Positions 51,116-60,801 of a DNA stretch of 64,000 bases are shown here, piece by piece (within the stretch, counting starts at the first letter, position 1; each line of letters starts with the position of its first letter). The position numbers were made by a program, and so were the translations under genes. The DNA is from Bacillota bacterium (GTDB taxonomy: Bacteria; Bacillota; Clostridia; Christensenellales; SZUA-584): assembly GCA_023408075.1 (NCBI GenBank), contig JAEYKW010000001.1, forward strand, positions 93,188 through 157,187, written 5' to 3'. The notes beneath the pieces were generated by a model. That model was not told the origin of the DNA. It saw nothing but the letters and a program-made list of their open reading frames with translations, and made no database searches.

Positions 51116-52153
51116 ATGTCCAAGCAAAGCAAAACGGAAATCAACGTTCAAAAGACGGAAAAACTGCGCCGCGTGCTCGATACGCTGCCTAAATTCTCGC
51201 TCGAATTCTTTCGCGGCATCGAGCCGAATACGCTGCTGCTCACACGCATCAATTACGCTTACGATCTGCGCCTGTTCTTTTCGTTTCTCGAAAATGAGCT
51301 CGGCAAAGATGTGAATGCCATGCAGGCTGCGGATTTAAATGCGATCACACTGACGGATATCGAGCGTTTTCTGGAATATGTCAGGCTGTATTATAAAGAC
51401 GATGTGACCGTTGAAAACGGCGAAAAAGGCGTCGCACGCAAGCTGTCTACATTGCGTACGTTATTTAATTACTATTATAATAAGGAAGTTCTCGAAAACA
51501 ACGTGACCACACGCCTGAAGACGCCGAAAATCCATGAAAAGCCGATTCTGCGCCTCGAGCATGATGAAGCGTTGCGGCTGCTTTATATGATCGACACCGG
51601 CGACGGCTTAACCGACAAGCAGCTCGATTATCATCAGCGCACACGGCTGCGCGATCTTGCGATATTCACGCTGTTTTTAACCACCGGCATCCGCATCAGT
51701 GAGCTTTGCGCGCTCGATGTCAGCGATGTCGATCTTGAGCGCCGGTCGTTCAAGGTGCTGCGCAAAGGCGGCAACGAAGCGCTGCTGTATTTCAGCTATC
51801 AGACAGCGTATGCATTGATGCAATATCTGGAGGAAAGGAAGTCTGCGGCCAATTACAGCTTAAGCTCTCCCCTGTTTCTCTCGTTGCAGCAAAAGCGAAT
51901 GAGTGTTCGTGCTTTGCAGATGCTTGTGCAGAAGTACGCACAGCTTGCCGTGCCGTTGAAGAATATCTCTCCGCATAAGCTGCGCAGCACGTATGGCACA
52001 CTGTTGTACCAGCAGACAGGCGATATCTATCTTGTGGCGGATGTGCTGGGCCATAAGGATGTTAACACCACAAAAAAGCATTATGCGGCCATCGACGAGT
52101 CGCGCCGCAAGCTCGCTTCGGACGCCGTGGTGTTCCAGCGGGACGACGAATAA
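51116..52153 (+). CDS. Tyrosine recombinase, XerC/D-like
   Basis: 345 residues. A SAM-like N-terminal DNA-binding domain (about 20-135) and a catalytic domain with Arg in TTGIRISELCAL, Lys in VLRKGGN, HKLRS, LGHKDVNTT and the nucleophile Tyr in KKHYAAI, so all active-site residues are present. It has a slightly long N-terminus for XerC and no att-like repeats nearby, so it is more likely a chromosomal recombinase than a phage integrase. It lies upstream of lexA with its own transcription unit. Confidence 0.88.
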   Translation: MSKQSKTEINVQKTEKLRRVLDTLPKFSLEFFRGIEPNTLLLTRINYAYDLRLFFSFLENELGKDVNAMQAADLNAITLTDIERFLEYVRLYYKDDVTVENGEKGVARKLSTLRTLFNYYYNKEVLENNVTTRLKTPKIHEKPILRLEHDEALRLLYMIDTGDGLTDKQLDYHQRTRLRDLAIFTLFLTTGIRISELCALDVSDVDLERRSFKVLRKGGNEALLYFSYQTAYALMQYLEERKSAANYSLSSPLFLSLQQKRMSVRALQMLVQKYAQLAVPLKNISPHKLRSTYGTLLYQQTGDIYLVADVLGHKDVNTTKKHYAAIDESRRKLASDAVVFQRDDE

Positions 52154-52412
52154 ACCGATTTGTTCGCCATGCATAATGTTGAGCCCTTCATGGCTGACAT
52201 CGCCATAATAGTGCGAGCTTATCTGCCAAACGGATTGTGCATAGTTTACGTTAATATAATTGAGCAATTTTTATCGCCCGCAAATAACTGCCGCTCACGG
52301 GCGATTGACAGATTGCCGCTGAGTACGCAGCTATCCCCAATAGTGTCTTTTCCAGATTCATGCTTTAATCGGATTTCAACACATCTTATAACAAGGAGAT
52401 TCGGCCAAAACA
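52154..52412. other. Intergenic region before the lexA control region
   Basis: No gene or repeat seen. The CGCCCG/CGGGCG stretch around 52276-52302 can form a hairpin (GCCCGC...GCGGGC-like, imperfect). Confidence 0.35.
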
Positions 52413-52426
52413 AGAACAAATGTTTG
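52413..52426 (+). promoter_or_regulatory. LexA (SOS) box upstream of lexA
   Basis: AGAACAAATGTTTG matches the Gram-positive LexA box CGAACRNRYGTTYG at 13 of 14 positions, 8 bases upstream of the -35. It predicts autoregulation of lexA. Confidence 0.82.
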
Positions 52427-52434
52427 CATTTTTG

Positions 52435-52463
52435 TTGACATTCCCCTGCCCATTTGTTATATT
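52435..52463 (+). promoter_or_regulatory. SigA promoter of lexA
   Basis: TTGACA (52435-52440), 17-base spacer, TATATT (52458-52463). Confidence 0.85.
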
Positions 52464-52491
52464 TTCTTTATAAACACAAGTGAGGTTTGCT

Positions 52492-53097
52492 ATGGAAGAT
52501 TTGACACGGCGGCAAAACGAAGTGCTCGAATACCTGAAGGATTATATCGGCGATAACGGATACGCACCCTGCGTACGCGATATCTGCCTCGCTCTTGATT
52601 TAAAATCCACCTCGACCGCCCACGCGCATCTCACAAAGCTTGAGAAAAAAGGCTATATCTCCCGTGACCCCGCAAAACCGCGCACCATCATGATTATGGG
52701 CGCGAGTTCCATGAAGCCGCGCATGGTGGCCGTGCCGGTGCTCGGGCGTGTGGCGGCGGGTACGCCGATTACAGCCGTTGAGAATATCGAGGAATACCTC
52801 TCACTCCCCTATTCGCTGCTTGGCAGCGATGACGTGTTTATTTTAAACGTCTGCGGCGACAGCATGATGAACGCGGGCATATTCGATAAAGACAAGATCA
52901 TTGCGCAAAAGCAGGATTATGCACAAAACGGCGACATCGTCGTTGCTCTGCTCGAAGACGAGGCCACCGTTAAACGCTTTTTTGTAGAAAACGGATGCGT
53001 CCGCCTTCAGCCCGAGAACGACAGCTATGAGCCGATCTATACGAGAAACATTGATATTCTCGGCAAAGTGATCGGCGTGCTGCGCATGTTCAGATAA
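52492..53097 (+). CDS. lexA: LexA repressor
   Basis: 201 residues. A winged helix-turn-helix (about 1-65: RRQNEVLEYLKDYI, SVRDI-like CVRDICLALDLKS), the Ala-Gly autocleavage region (GRVAAGTPI), catalytic Ser in GDSMMNAGI and Lys in VALLEDEATVKRFF. It represses the SOS regulon and self-cleaves with RecA filament. ATG 52492 has GAGG six bases upstream. It converges with the methionine gamma-lyase-like gene, their ends overlapping by 8 bases. Confidence 0.97.
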   Translation: MEDLTRRQNEVLEYLKDYIGDNGYAPCVRDICLALDLKSTSTAHAHLTKLEKKGYISRDPAKPRTIMIMGASSMKPRMVAVPVLGRVAAGTPITAVENIEEYLSLPYSLLGSDDVFILNVCGDSMMNAGIFDKDKIIAQKQDYAQNGDIVVALLEDEATVKRFFVENGCVRLQPENDSYEPIYTRNIDILGKVIGVLRMFR

Positions 53098-54358
53098 TTT
53101 TCATTTCTTCTATGGCCATCATAAGCCCCAGCTTCATATGCGCGTAGGTTAAGCCCCCTTGCGCGTACACGATATATGGCGGTTTGACGGGTGCGTCGGC
53201 GCTGAGCTCTATCGAAGCGCCCTGCACAAACGTTCCGGCCGCCATTATGATTTTGTCGTCATAGCCCGGCATGTCCCACGGCACAGGCACCGCCTGGCTG
53301 TCCACAGCCGCGGCTTTTTGTATGCCCTGCGTATAGGCAAGCAGCAGCCGCTCCTCGCCGAGCATGATGGACTGTGTGATGTCGCTTCTTTTGTCGTCGT
53401 GCGTGGGAAATACTTTATAACCGAGCATTTCAAACGCCTTCGCAAAAAGCACGCTGCCCTTCAGCGCTTGTCCCACGGTATGGGGCGCCATAAACAGCCC
53501 CTGAAAGAAGCTGCGGTACGGCGCTTCGTATGAACCGACCTCCATGCCAAGCCCCGGACAGGTCAGCCTGTTTTCCACAAGCTCAATCAGATCGGCGCGT
53601 CCGGCTATATAGCCGCCCGTGGGCGCAATGCCGCCGCCCGGATTTTTGATCAGCGAGCCCGCCATCAAATCAACACCGCACGCTGTGGGCTCTTCAAGCT
53701 CGCAAAACTCACCGTAACAGTTATCAACGATCACAATGATATCCGGAAACTGACGCTTGATGGCGAGCACAAATTCGCGCATCTCCAGCATCGAAATGGC
53801 TTTTCGCCATTCGTAGCCCCGGGAGCGCTGAATAAAAAGCGCCTTCGGGCGCTCGCACGATTTGATCACGCGTTCGACGCGGCCAAGGTCTATGCCGCCG
53901 CTCGGCAGCAGGTTGACCTGTTGGTAGTTCACCGCCCAGTCAATCAGCGACCCCATATCGCCCGTGCCTTTCTTGCCGATCACGTTGACAAGCGTGTCAT
54001 ACGGGCTGCCCGTCACGCTGATCAGCGTATCAAGCGGACGCAGCACCGCATAGAGGGCCAGTGAAATGGCATGCGTGCCCGAAGCGATGTGCGGGCTTAA
54101 AACCGCTTTTTGTGCGCCGACGATTCGCGCGAACACCTTACAGAGCGCCTCCCTGCCTTCGTCGGCATAGCCGTAGCCCGTGGTCGGCGCAAAATGGCGC
54201 TGGCTGATGTTTTCGCGCCTGAACGCATCAATCACCTTGTATTGGTTGTTTTCTGCGGTCGTTTCAATGGGTTTAAAAACATGCGAAAGAGATCTCTCCG
54301 CATCATTGATCAGCGTTTGAGTTTTTTTGCTTATGCCTAGGTTTTCAAGTATCTGCAT
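53090..54358 (-). CDS. Methionine gamma-lyase-family (aluminium-resistance-type) PLP enzyme
   Basis: 422 residues, fold-type I PLP enzyme of the Alum_res family. ATTGYGY near the N-terminus, SGTHAISLALYAVLRPLD, VIVDNCYGEFCE and the cofactor Lys in GSLIKNPGGGIAPTGGY are the landmarks. The family probably cleaves sulfur amino acids, but the original aluminium-resistance label rests on one old observation. It is the last gene of the mutS-mutL-miaA-hfq run, three bases after hfq. Confidence 0.9.
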   Translation of the reverse strand: MQILENLGISKKTQTLINDAERSLSHVFKPIETTAENNQYKVIDAFRRENISQRHFAPTTGYGYADEGREALCKVFARIVGAQKAVLSPHIASGTHAISLALYAVLRPLDTLISVTGSPYDTLVNVIGKKGTGDMGSLIDWAVNYQQVNLLPSGGIDLGRVERVIKSCERPKALFIQRSRGYEWRKAISMLEMREFVLAIKRQFPDIIVIVDNCYGEFCELEEPTACGVDLMAGSLIKNPGGGIAPTGGYIAGRADLIELVENRLTCPGLGMEVGSYEAPYRSFFQGLFMAPHTVGQALKGSVLFAKAFEMLGYKVFPTHDDKRSDITQSIMLGEERLLLAYTQGIQKAAAVDSQAVPVPWDMPGYDDKIIMAAGTFVQGASIELSADAPVKPPYIVYAQGGLTYAHMKLGLMMAIEEMKII

Positions 54359-54361
54359 AAA

Positions 54362-54616
54362 TTATTCTTCCGGCTGCTCCTTCTGCTTGTCGGAGAATGT
54401 AAAGAACACGGCCCGCGCAGGAGAAATCGTTGACACGGCATGCTTATAGATCATAAGCTGCTTGCCTTCACTGTCGAGTATAATTGTAAAGTTATCGAAT
54501 CCTTTCACTGTTCCTTTGATCTGATAGCCGTTTGTCAAATGAATCGTCACAATCACATGTTCTTTCCGCACCTGATTGAGAAAAACATCCTGAAGTACGA
54601 TGACTGACTTTTGCAT
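54362..54616 (-). CDS. hfq: RNA chaperone Hfq
   Basis: 84 residues. LQDVFLNQVRKEHVIVTIHLTNGYQIKGTVKGFDNFTI is the Sm1 part (read in pieces) and YKHAVSTISPAR the Sm2 motif, close to Gram-positive Hfq (YKHAISTI). It binds sRNA and mRNA. It sits one base after miaA, in the conserved miaA-hfq order. Confidence 0.97.
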   Translation of the reverse strand: MQKSVIVLQDVFLNQVRKEHVIVTIHLTNGYQIKGTVKGFDNFTIILDSEGKQLMIYKHAVSTISPARAVFFTFSDKQKEQPEE

Positions 54617-54617
54617 A

Positions 54618-55529
54618 TTAAAACCCCTTTCTTTTTATATATAACATTATTTCATGAATCGTTTCTTCTATACATGGGCTCACATCAAACCATACAATAC
54701 GCTCATCACGCTTAAACCAGGTCATCTGCCGTTTGGCAAACCGACGGGTGTTGCGTTTAATCAGCGATACCGCTTCGGCCAGTGTGGTCTCCCCTTTAAA
54801 GTAAGCAACGAGTTCTTTGTATCCAATAGCTTTGAGGGCGCTTGTTTCACCATATTTATCATATATTTTTTGCGCCTCATCCACAAGCCCGCAGTGAATC
54901 ATTTCATCCACACGCGCCTCTATCCGCTCGTAAAGCAGCGGACGCGGCACCGCAAGCCCGATGATTAAATACTCATCGCCCGTATTGGGCTTACGGAACT
55001 CATATGCGCCGGTGCCGTTCGTTTCAATAAGCTCCAAACGGCGTATGATGCGCCTTTTATCGTTTTTGGCGATAATCTTGGCATATTCAGGGTCTTTATT
55101 TTCCAATATATTATACAAGTATTCAATGCTTTTGTCATCCGCAAGTTGTGACAATTTATGTCGAACCGTGTCGTCCCGGCGGCTTTCGCCGAAGTTTAAA
55201 TCATAAACAAGTGCATTCACATAAAGCCCGGTACCGCCCACAACAACGGGGACCTCTCCTTTTTCGTTGGCCGCTTCAATAAGGGCAAACGCCGCTTTTT
55301 GAAACTCCGCCACCGAATAGTCTTCATTCGGGGCCACAATGTCAATCAGGTCATGGCGCACGCCCTGCCTCTCGTCTTCCGAGGCTTTGGCGGTGCCGAT
55401 ATCCATGTTCCTGTAAATCTGCATACTGTCGGCAGAAATCACGCCCGAATGCAGCGACTTTGCGACCTCAACGGAGACCTTCGTTTTGCCTGATGCGGTG
55501 GGCCCGGTGATGATGATGAAACGTCTCAT
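54618..55529 (-). CDS. miaA: tRNA dimethylallyltransferase
   Basis: 303 residues. P-loop GPTASGKTKVSV, SADSMQIYRNMDIGTAK, HDLIDIV and GGTGLYVNALV are the MiaA signatures. It adds dimethylallyl to A37 of tRNAs that read UNN codons; MiaB, encoded in the same region, then methylthiolates the product. The start overlaps the mutL stop by four bases. Confidence 0.97.
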   Translation of the reverse strand: MRRFIIITGPTASGKTKVSVEVAKSLHSGVISADSMQIYRNMDIGTAKASEDERQGVRHDLIDIVAPNEDYSVAEFQKAAFALIEAANEKGEVPVVVGGTGLYVNALVYDLNFGESRRDDTVRHKLSQLADDKSIEYLYNILENKDPEYAKIIAKNDKRRIIRRLELIETNGTGAYEFRKPNTGDEYLIIGLAVPRPLLYERIEARVDEMIHCGLVDEAQKIYDKYGETSALKAIGYKELVAYFKGETTLAEAVSLIKRNTRRFAKRQMTWFKRDERIVWFDVSPCIEETIHEIMLYIKRKGF

Positions 55530-57337
55530 AACACTCTCTTGAAGCTTTTTTCAATCTGCTTTTTAGAAATCACAGTGATCACCGGACGGCCGTGCGGGCA
55601 CGTCGGTATCACGCCGGTGGTTAAAAAGCTCTGCGCGACGCTCTGAAGCTCGGTCATAGAGAGCTTGTCGCCCGCTTTGACGGCGCTGCGGCACGCGGCG
55701 CGGATGATGCTCTCGCGCTGTAAAACTTCCTTGCCGCGGTTTTCATATATTTCAGCGAGCGCATCGTTTATAAGCCCCGCGACCGCCGCTCCCGCGACTG
55801 CCGCCGGAACGGCCCCCACCTTATACTCAAGCACGCCGAACGGCTCGATATCGAAACCGAGCGACGAAAACGCATCCATATTCTCATCAATGAGCAGCTG
55901 TTGTGCGTGGGACACGGTAATCACGGCGGGCGTCAGCAGCGGCTGGGAAACGCTGCTTGTGCTGCTGATAAACTTGTCGTAAAGCAAGCGTTCATGCGCC
56001 GCGTGCTGGTCCATAATCAGCAGGTTTTCACCCTGCTCCACCAGCACATACGTATCGGCAAAGCTCCCGATGATGCGAAAGCTCTGCGGCGCTTCCATCG
56101 TCACGGCCAATACCGGTTCATCGGCAATCGGGTCGGATTTCTCTTCGTAAAAATCGTCTTGCGTTTCCGAATCGGCGCGGAAAACATACGGCTCGAAGCG
56201 GGTATTTTCGGCTTGCTCCGTTTCACGCAGCACAGTGCTGCCAAAGCCCGAAAACAAGGCGGTTTGAAACACTTCCGCTGGCGCCTGCATCTCCACGCTG
56301 CCTCGCGGCTTCTCGGGCAGCGCGGGTATATCGATGATCACACTGCCGCGTATATCTTGGCAGCCCTGAGACACCGCTTCCTTGATCACGTACTCCACAG
56401 CCGACGCATCCGCAAAACGCACCTGCAGCTTGTTGGGGTGCACATTCACGTCCACTTGTCCGGGCGGCACTGTGATATTCAGCGCATAAAAGGGCGATTC
56501 GCCTTTAACGAGCGTCGGCCCGTATGCGCTTTTGACCATATCGCCGAGTGCCGCACTGCGCACAAAACGCCTGTTGACGAAAAGCGAGCCGTTTTGCCGG
56601 TTTTTCATCACCGCGCCCGGCCGCGAAACGTAGCCTTGCGCTTTGATGCCGTTGGCTTCGAACGATACGTATACAATATTATCCATAAGCCCATTACCGT
56701 ATACACAGTAGACCGCATCCTGCAAATCTCCGTTGCCCGGGCTGTGATAAACCGTTTTGCCGTGAGACGTATAATGAAACGAGATTTCAGGATAGGCCAG
56801 TATGTATCTTGAAACAAGGTCCGACACATACGCCGCTTCCTGCTGGGCAGATTTTAAGAACTTAAGCCGCACGGGAACGTTATAAAACAAATTGCCGACC
56901 GTCACGGACGTGCCGTCGGGCAAGCCCGCCGGTGAGATGCCGTCGATACGGCCGCCGGAAACCTTGATTTGCGTACCAAGCTCGGCTTCGCGCCGTTTTG
57001 TCTTCAAATCCACCACGGAAACGGCCGCGATGCTGCAAAGCGCCTCGCCGCGAAACCCTTGCGTGCTGATATACTGAAGATCGTGTTCGGTGGTTATTTT
57101 GCTTGTGGCATGCTTTTCAAAAACGAGCTCGGCATCCTCGGCGGCGATGCCCTTGCCGTTGTCCGTCACCACAATCTGCTTGATGCCGCCGTCTGTAATG
57201 CTGACGCTGACGGCGCTGGCCCCCGCGTCGATCGCATTTTCGACGAGCTCTTTGACAACGCTTAACGGCCGTTCCACCACCTCGCCCGCCGCTATTTTAT
57301 CCGATACGTTTTTGGGCAGTTTTCTGATTTCCCCCAT
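55526..57337 (-). CDS. mutL: DNA mismatch repair protein MutL
   Basis: 603 residues. GHKL ATPase domain: ELVENAIDAGAS, DNGKGI, TSKI and GFRGEALCSIAAVS. The C-terminal dimerisation domain carries MDQHAAHERLLYDK, with the DQHAxxER endonuclease motif intact, and the end CPHGRPV motif, so this is an endonuclease-active MutL as in bacteria without MutH. GGGGGAG precedes the ATG. It is 13 bases after mutS and four bases into miaA. Confidence 0.97.
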   Translation of the reverse strand: MGEIRKLPKNVSDKIAAGEVVERPLSVVKELVENAIDAGASAVSVSITDGGIKQIVVTDNGKGIAAEDAELVFEKHATSKITTEHDLQYISTQGFRGEALCSIAAVSVVDLKTKRREAELGTQIKVSGGRIDGISPAGLPDGTSVTVGNLFYNVPVRLKFLKSAQQEAAYVSDLVSRYILAYPEISFHYTSHGKTVYHSPGNGDLQDAVYCVYGNGLMDNIVYVSFEANGIKAQGYVSRPGAVMKNRQNGSLFVNRRFVRSAALGDMVKSAYGPTLVKGESPFYALNITVPPGQVDVNVHPNKLQVRFADASAVEYVIKEAVSQGCQDIRGSVIIDIPALPEKPRGSVEMQAPAEVFQTALFSGFGSTVLRETEQAENTRFEPYVFRADSETQDDFYEEKSDPIADEPVLAVTMEAPQSFRIIGSFADTYVLVEQGENLLIMDQHAAHERLLYDKFISSTSSVSQPLLTPAVITVSHAQQLLIDENMDAFSSLGFDIEPFGVLEYKVGAVPAAVAGAAVAGLINDALAEIYENRGKEVLQRESIIRAACRSAVKAGDKLSMTELQSVAQSFLTTGVIPTCPHGRPVITVISKKQIEKSFKRVL

Positions 57338-57350
57338 GTTGTCTCCCCCG

Positions 57351-59915
57351 CTACAGCCTGTGTTTGATTTCGCTTAACAGCTTTAATGAATCGAGAGGCG
57401 TGATGTTGTCCATGTTGACATCCCGCAGCATCTCGATCAGCTCATCCCGCGTCAAGACCGCTTCGGGCTGCCTGCGCGGCCCCAAAATGCTCTCGTCTTT
57501 ATCCACGAGCGACTGCATGATCACCTTGGCCCGCTCGGTCACATCTGCCGGGACGCCTGCGAGCTTGGCCACTTCAATGCCAAAGCTTCTGTCCGCGCCT
57601 CCGCGCACAATCTTATGCAAAAATATGACGGTATCGCCCATTTCCTTGACGGTAATCGAGTAATTGCTGACACCCTCCACCACGCCCTCGAGCTCCGAAA
57701 GCTCATGGAAATGCGTGGCGAACAGCGTTTTGGCCTTGATGCGGCTGCTGATGAACTCCACGACGGACCACGCAATGGACAGCCCGTCGAGCGTGCTGGT
57801 ACCCCGCCCGATCTCGTCGAGTATCAGCAGGCTCCTCGGCGTCGCGTTATTGAGAATATTCGCGACCTCGTTCATCTCAACCATAAATGTGCTCTGCCCC
57901 GATGCGAGGTTGTCCGAAGCGCCCACGCGCGTGAATATCTTATCCACTATGCAAACCTGAGCGCTGTCTGCGGGCACAAAGCTGCCCATGTGCGCAAGCA
58001 GCACGATCAGCGCCACCTGACGCATAAACGTGCTCTTGCCCGCCATGTTGGGGCCCGTCAATATCATGATGTTGTTCTCGTCGGCCAGCAGACAGTCGTT
58101 TTTCACGAAAGACTGCTTGACAAACGATTCCACAACCGGATGACGTCCGCCGCTTATTTTGATATCGCCGCTCGGCACCATGACGGGGCGCGCATAGCCC
58201 ATTTCATAGGCGATGGCCGCGAAGCTTCGCACCATATCAATGAGCGCGATGGCCTGCGCCGCCTTTTGAAAACGCTTGATATTGTCGGAGAGCGTTTTTC
58301 TGATCTGCAGAAAGCACTCGTGTTCCAGCGCGATGCATTTGTCCTGCGCGCCCGTCAGCTTTTCTTCCATTTCCTTAAGCTCGGGTGTGATGAAGCGCTC
58401 GCAGTTGGCGAGCGTTTGCTTTCTTATATAATATTGCGGCACCAAATCGCGATACGAATTGGTCACTTCAAGGTAGTAACCGAACACCTTGTTGTAGCCG
58501 ACTTTTAAATTCTTTATGCCGGATTCCTGCCGTTCCTTGTTCTCCAGCGATGCAATCCATTCCTTGCCCTTGAGAGCCGCTTCCTTGAGCGCGTCGATCT
58601 GCGCATCGTAGCCTTGCCTGATGATGCCGCCGTCCGTAATGCCCACAGGCGGCTCCTCATCAATGGCCGAATCGAGCAGGGCATAGATATCGTCCATGCA
58701 GTCCAGCCCGGCATACAGGCCCTTGAGCAGTCCGGACGCGCAACCGTCAAGAGAGTTCTTGAGCGCGGGAAGCTGTGCCAGCGTTTTCTTGATGGCCAGG
58801 CAGTTGCGCGCGTCGAGCGTTGCATACGCGATACGCGAAATGAGCCGCTCCAGATCAAAAACCCCGTCGAGCGCCTGCGCGATTTTATCGCTTAATGGCA
58901 GGCTCTCCTTGATCTCCGCAACGGCATCGAGGCGCATATTGATGTCAGTGATGCTTTGCAGCGGCTCGTTGATGCTGCGCTTCAAAAGCCGTGCCCCCAT
59001 CGCGGTCCTCGTTTTGTCAATCACGCCGAAAAGCGACCCCTTCACCTTGCCGTCGCGCAGCGTCTTCGTCAGCTCCAAATTGGCGCGCGTGAACATATCA
59101 AGCGACATGAACGCGTTTTTCTCAATCAGCTGAATGCGGCTTAAGTGCGTGAGCGCATTTTTCTGCGTTTCTCTTAAATAGTCGATCAGCGCGCCGGCTG
59201 CGCCGATTGCCGCGCTGTTTTCGGCTATGCCGAAGCCGCCGAGGCCCGCCACCGCAAAGTGGGACTGCAAAGACTCCAGCGCCGCGCCGTGCTCGAATGT
59301 GAAGGACGGGTATGCGCTGGCATAGATATTCTGCTCCTTGATCATGCCGCCGAGGCTCTCAATAATCGCCCTGTCTTCTTCTCTGAATATCATTTCGCTC
59401 GGCGCAACGCGCGCCACCTCGCTCTTGACGGACGCGTAATCATCTTCGGCGCTGCATTCGCCCATGAAAAATGCGCCCGTGGTCACATCCGCATAAGACA
59501 GCCCGACGGTGCCGCCGTATTGAGCGAGTGAAAGTATAAAGTTGTTGTCGGCATCATTGAGGCTGCTGTTTTCCGTGACCGTGCCGGGTGTGATCACGCG
59601 GATCACGTCGCGTTCCACCAGGCCCTTGCTTAAGGCCGGGTCGGTCATCTGTTCGCATATCGCCACTTTGTAGCCTTTTTTAATGAGCTTGTCGATATAT
59701 CCTTGGACGCTGTGATGCGGCACGCCGCACATCGGCGCTCTTTCAGTCAGGCCACAGTCGCGTCCGGTCAGCACGATTTCAAGCTCGCGCGATGCGGTCA
59801 GCGCATCGTCAAAAAACATTTCATAAAAGTCGCCCAAACGGTACATCAGAATGCATTCTTTATATTTCTCCTTGAGCTCCACATACTGGCGCATCATGGG
59901 TGTCAGTTCCGGCAT
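57351..59915 (-). CDS. mutS: DNA mismatch repair protein MutS
   Basis: 854 residues, standard MutS1. The N-terminal mismatch-binding domain has the Phe-x-Glu motif (RLGDFYEMFFDDA), and the C-terminal ATPase has Walker A GPNMAGKSTFMRQ, ILDEIGRGTSTLDG and THFHEL. ATG 59915 has GGAGGG upstream; the in-frame ATG at 59930 lacks one. First gene of mutS-mutL-miaA-hfq; its promoter overlaps that of the divergent lipoprotein gene. Confidence 0.98.
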   Translation of the reverse strand: MPELTPMMRQYVELKEKYKECILMYRLGDFYEMFFDDALTASRELEIVLTGRDCGLTERAPMCGVPHHSVQGYIDKLIKKGYKVAICEQMTDPALSKGLVERDVIRVITPGTVTENSSLNDADNNFILSLAQYGGTVGLSYADVTTGAFFMGECSAEDDYASVKSEVARVAPSEMIFREEDRAIIESLGGMIKEQNIYASAYPSFTFEHGAALESLQSHFAVAGLGGFGIAENSAAIGAAGALIDYLRETQKNALTHLSRIQLIEKNAFMSLDMFTRANLELTKTLRDGKVKGSLFGVIDKTRTAMGARLLKRSINEPLQSITDINMRLDAVAEIKESLPLSDKIAQALDGVFDLERLISRIAYATLDARNCLAIKKTLAQLPALKNSLDGCASGLLKGLYAGLDCMDDIYALLDSAIDEEPPVGITDGGIIRQGYDAQIDALKEAALKGKEWIASLENKERQESGIKNLKVGYNKVFGYYLEVTNSYRDLVPQYYIRKQTLANCERFITPELKEMEEKLTGAQDKCIALEHECFLQIRKTLSDNIKRFQKAAQAIALIDMVRSFAAIAYEMGYARPVMVPSGDIKISGGRHPVVESFVKQSFVKNDCLLADENNIMILTGPNMAGKSTFMRQVALIVLLAHMGSFVPADSAQVCIVDKIFTRVGASDNLASGQSTFMVEMNEVANILNNATPRSLLILDEIGRGTSTLDGLSIAWSVVEFISSRIKAKTLFATHFHELSELEGVVEGVSNYSITVKEMGDTVIFLHKIVRGGADRSFGIEVAKLAGVPADVTERAKVIMQSLVDKDESILGPRRQPEAVLTRDELIEMLRDVNMDNITPLDSLKLLSEIKHRL

Positions 59916-59941
59916 AATATCCCTCCACACGTAGTGATCAC

Positions 59942-59970
59942 ATTATAACATAAAAGCGCAATATTGTTGA
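59942..59970 (-). promoter_or_regulatory. SigA promoter of mutS
   Basis: Minus strand: TCAACA (59970-59965), 17-base spacer, TATAAT (59947-59942). The -35 overlaps the -35 of the divergent promoter. Confidence 0.6.
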
Positions 59971-59995
59971 AAAAAGGCCCGATTTCGATTATAAT
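59967..59995 (+). promoter_or_regulatory. SigA promoter of the lipoprotein gene
   Basis: TTGAAA (59967-59972), 17-base spacer, TATAAT (59990-59995), 26 bases before the ATG. Confidence 0.75.
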
Positions 59996-60021
59996 TTTCT
60001 AAACCAATATTGGAGTCTGTG

Positions 60022-60801
60022 ATGAAAAAAATAGTTTTTGTACTTCTGCTGACAATAATGCTCATAACTTCGGCCTGTGCGAGTGCCGATCTTCATTACA
60101 CTTTGGCCGAAGACAACAAAACGACTGTCCAGTATGCCGTTTCGTTTGAAAAGCCCGAGCAGGATGTGACGCCTTACTTAAATGAAATAAGCTCATACTG
60201 GTCGGAACAGGGTATGACCATCAATTTGGATGAAGAAAGCCATTCCGTTACCGGCGAGAAAACGCTCGAATCCGGCAGCGCCAAAGAGGCGGCTGAGGCT
60301 TTTGGCTCTTTATTTGCATCGGCGGACTCCATATTCAGCAATGTGGCATTCACCTATACGCCGTCGCTGGCGGCGGATGACTACGCGTTCTCGGCAGATG
60401 TGTCTTTAGCGGATATCATTCGCCAGCAGCAGGCACAAAGCATTCCTTCCGACCAGATCACGAAGATTGAAGATGCCGCCAAGCAAGGTGCTTACCGGAT
60501 ATCGCTCTCACTCCCCGGCGAGGTGGCGGACACCAACGCAGACAGCCGTGACGGCAATGTGTGCACGTGGACGCTTGAATACGGCAAAACGAAAACGCTG
60601 AGCCTGCATACGCAGAAACAAAATACGCAAACCGTTCAGGATTATAATAAGCTCACCAGTATCATGGCAGACAACAACATGCTTCTTATTATATTTGCCT
60701 CAGGCGCAGGCGTTTGTGTCCTGATGATCGTGCTGTCTATCGTGCTTCGCAGAATCAAAAACAAACGCGAATCAGAAGTCCGCATCAAACATTTCCGATG
60801 A
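60022..60801 (+). CDS. Lipoprotein with C-terminal membrane helix, LppM/DUF3153-like
   Basis: 259 residues. Signal peptide with lipobox ITSAC (Cys19), a beta-rich extracellular domain (about 22-205), one membrane helix (about 222-243) and a short basic tail. The plan (lipid anchor, exoplasmic domain, C-terminal helix) fits the LppM/DUF3153 group; I cannot confirm the family. GGAG lies six bases before ATG 60022. The last 30 bases overlap the end of the opposite-strand metallopeptidase gene. Both are inserted between miaB and mutS. Confidence 0.75.
   Translation: MKKIVFVLLLTIMLITSACASADLHYTLAEDNKTTVQYAVSFEKPEQDVTPYLNEISSYWSEQGMTINLDEESHSVTGEKTLESGSAKEAAEAFGSLFASADSIFSNVAFTYTPSLAADDYAFSADVSLADIIRQQQAQSIPSDQITKIEDAAKQGAYRISLSLPGEVADTNADSRDGNVCTWTLEYGKTKTLSLHTQKQNTQTVQDYNKLTSIMADNNMLLIIFASGAGVCVLMIVLSIVLRRIKNKRESEVRIKHFR

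Noticed and set aside
51116..52153. Integrase marking a mobile element boundary
   Set aside because: No att-like repeats, cargo or phage genes; flanked by rnhA and lexA, so it is probably a chromosomal recombinase.
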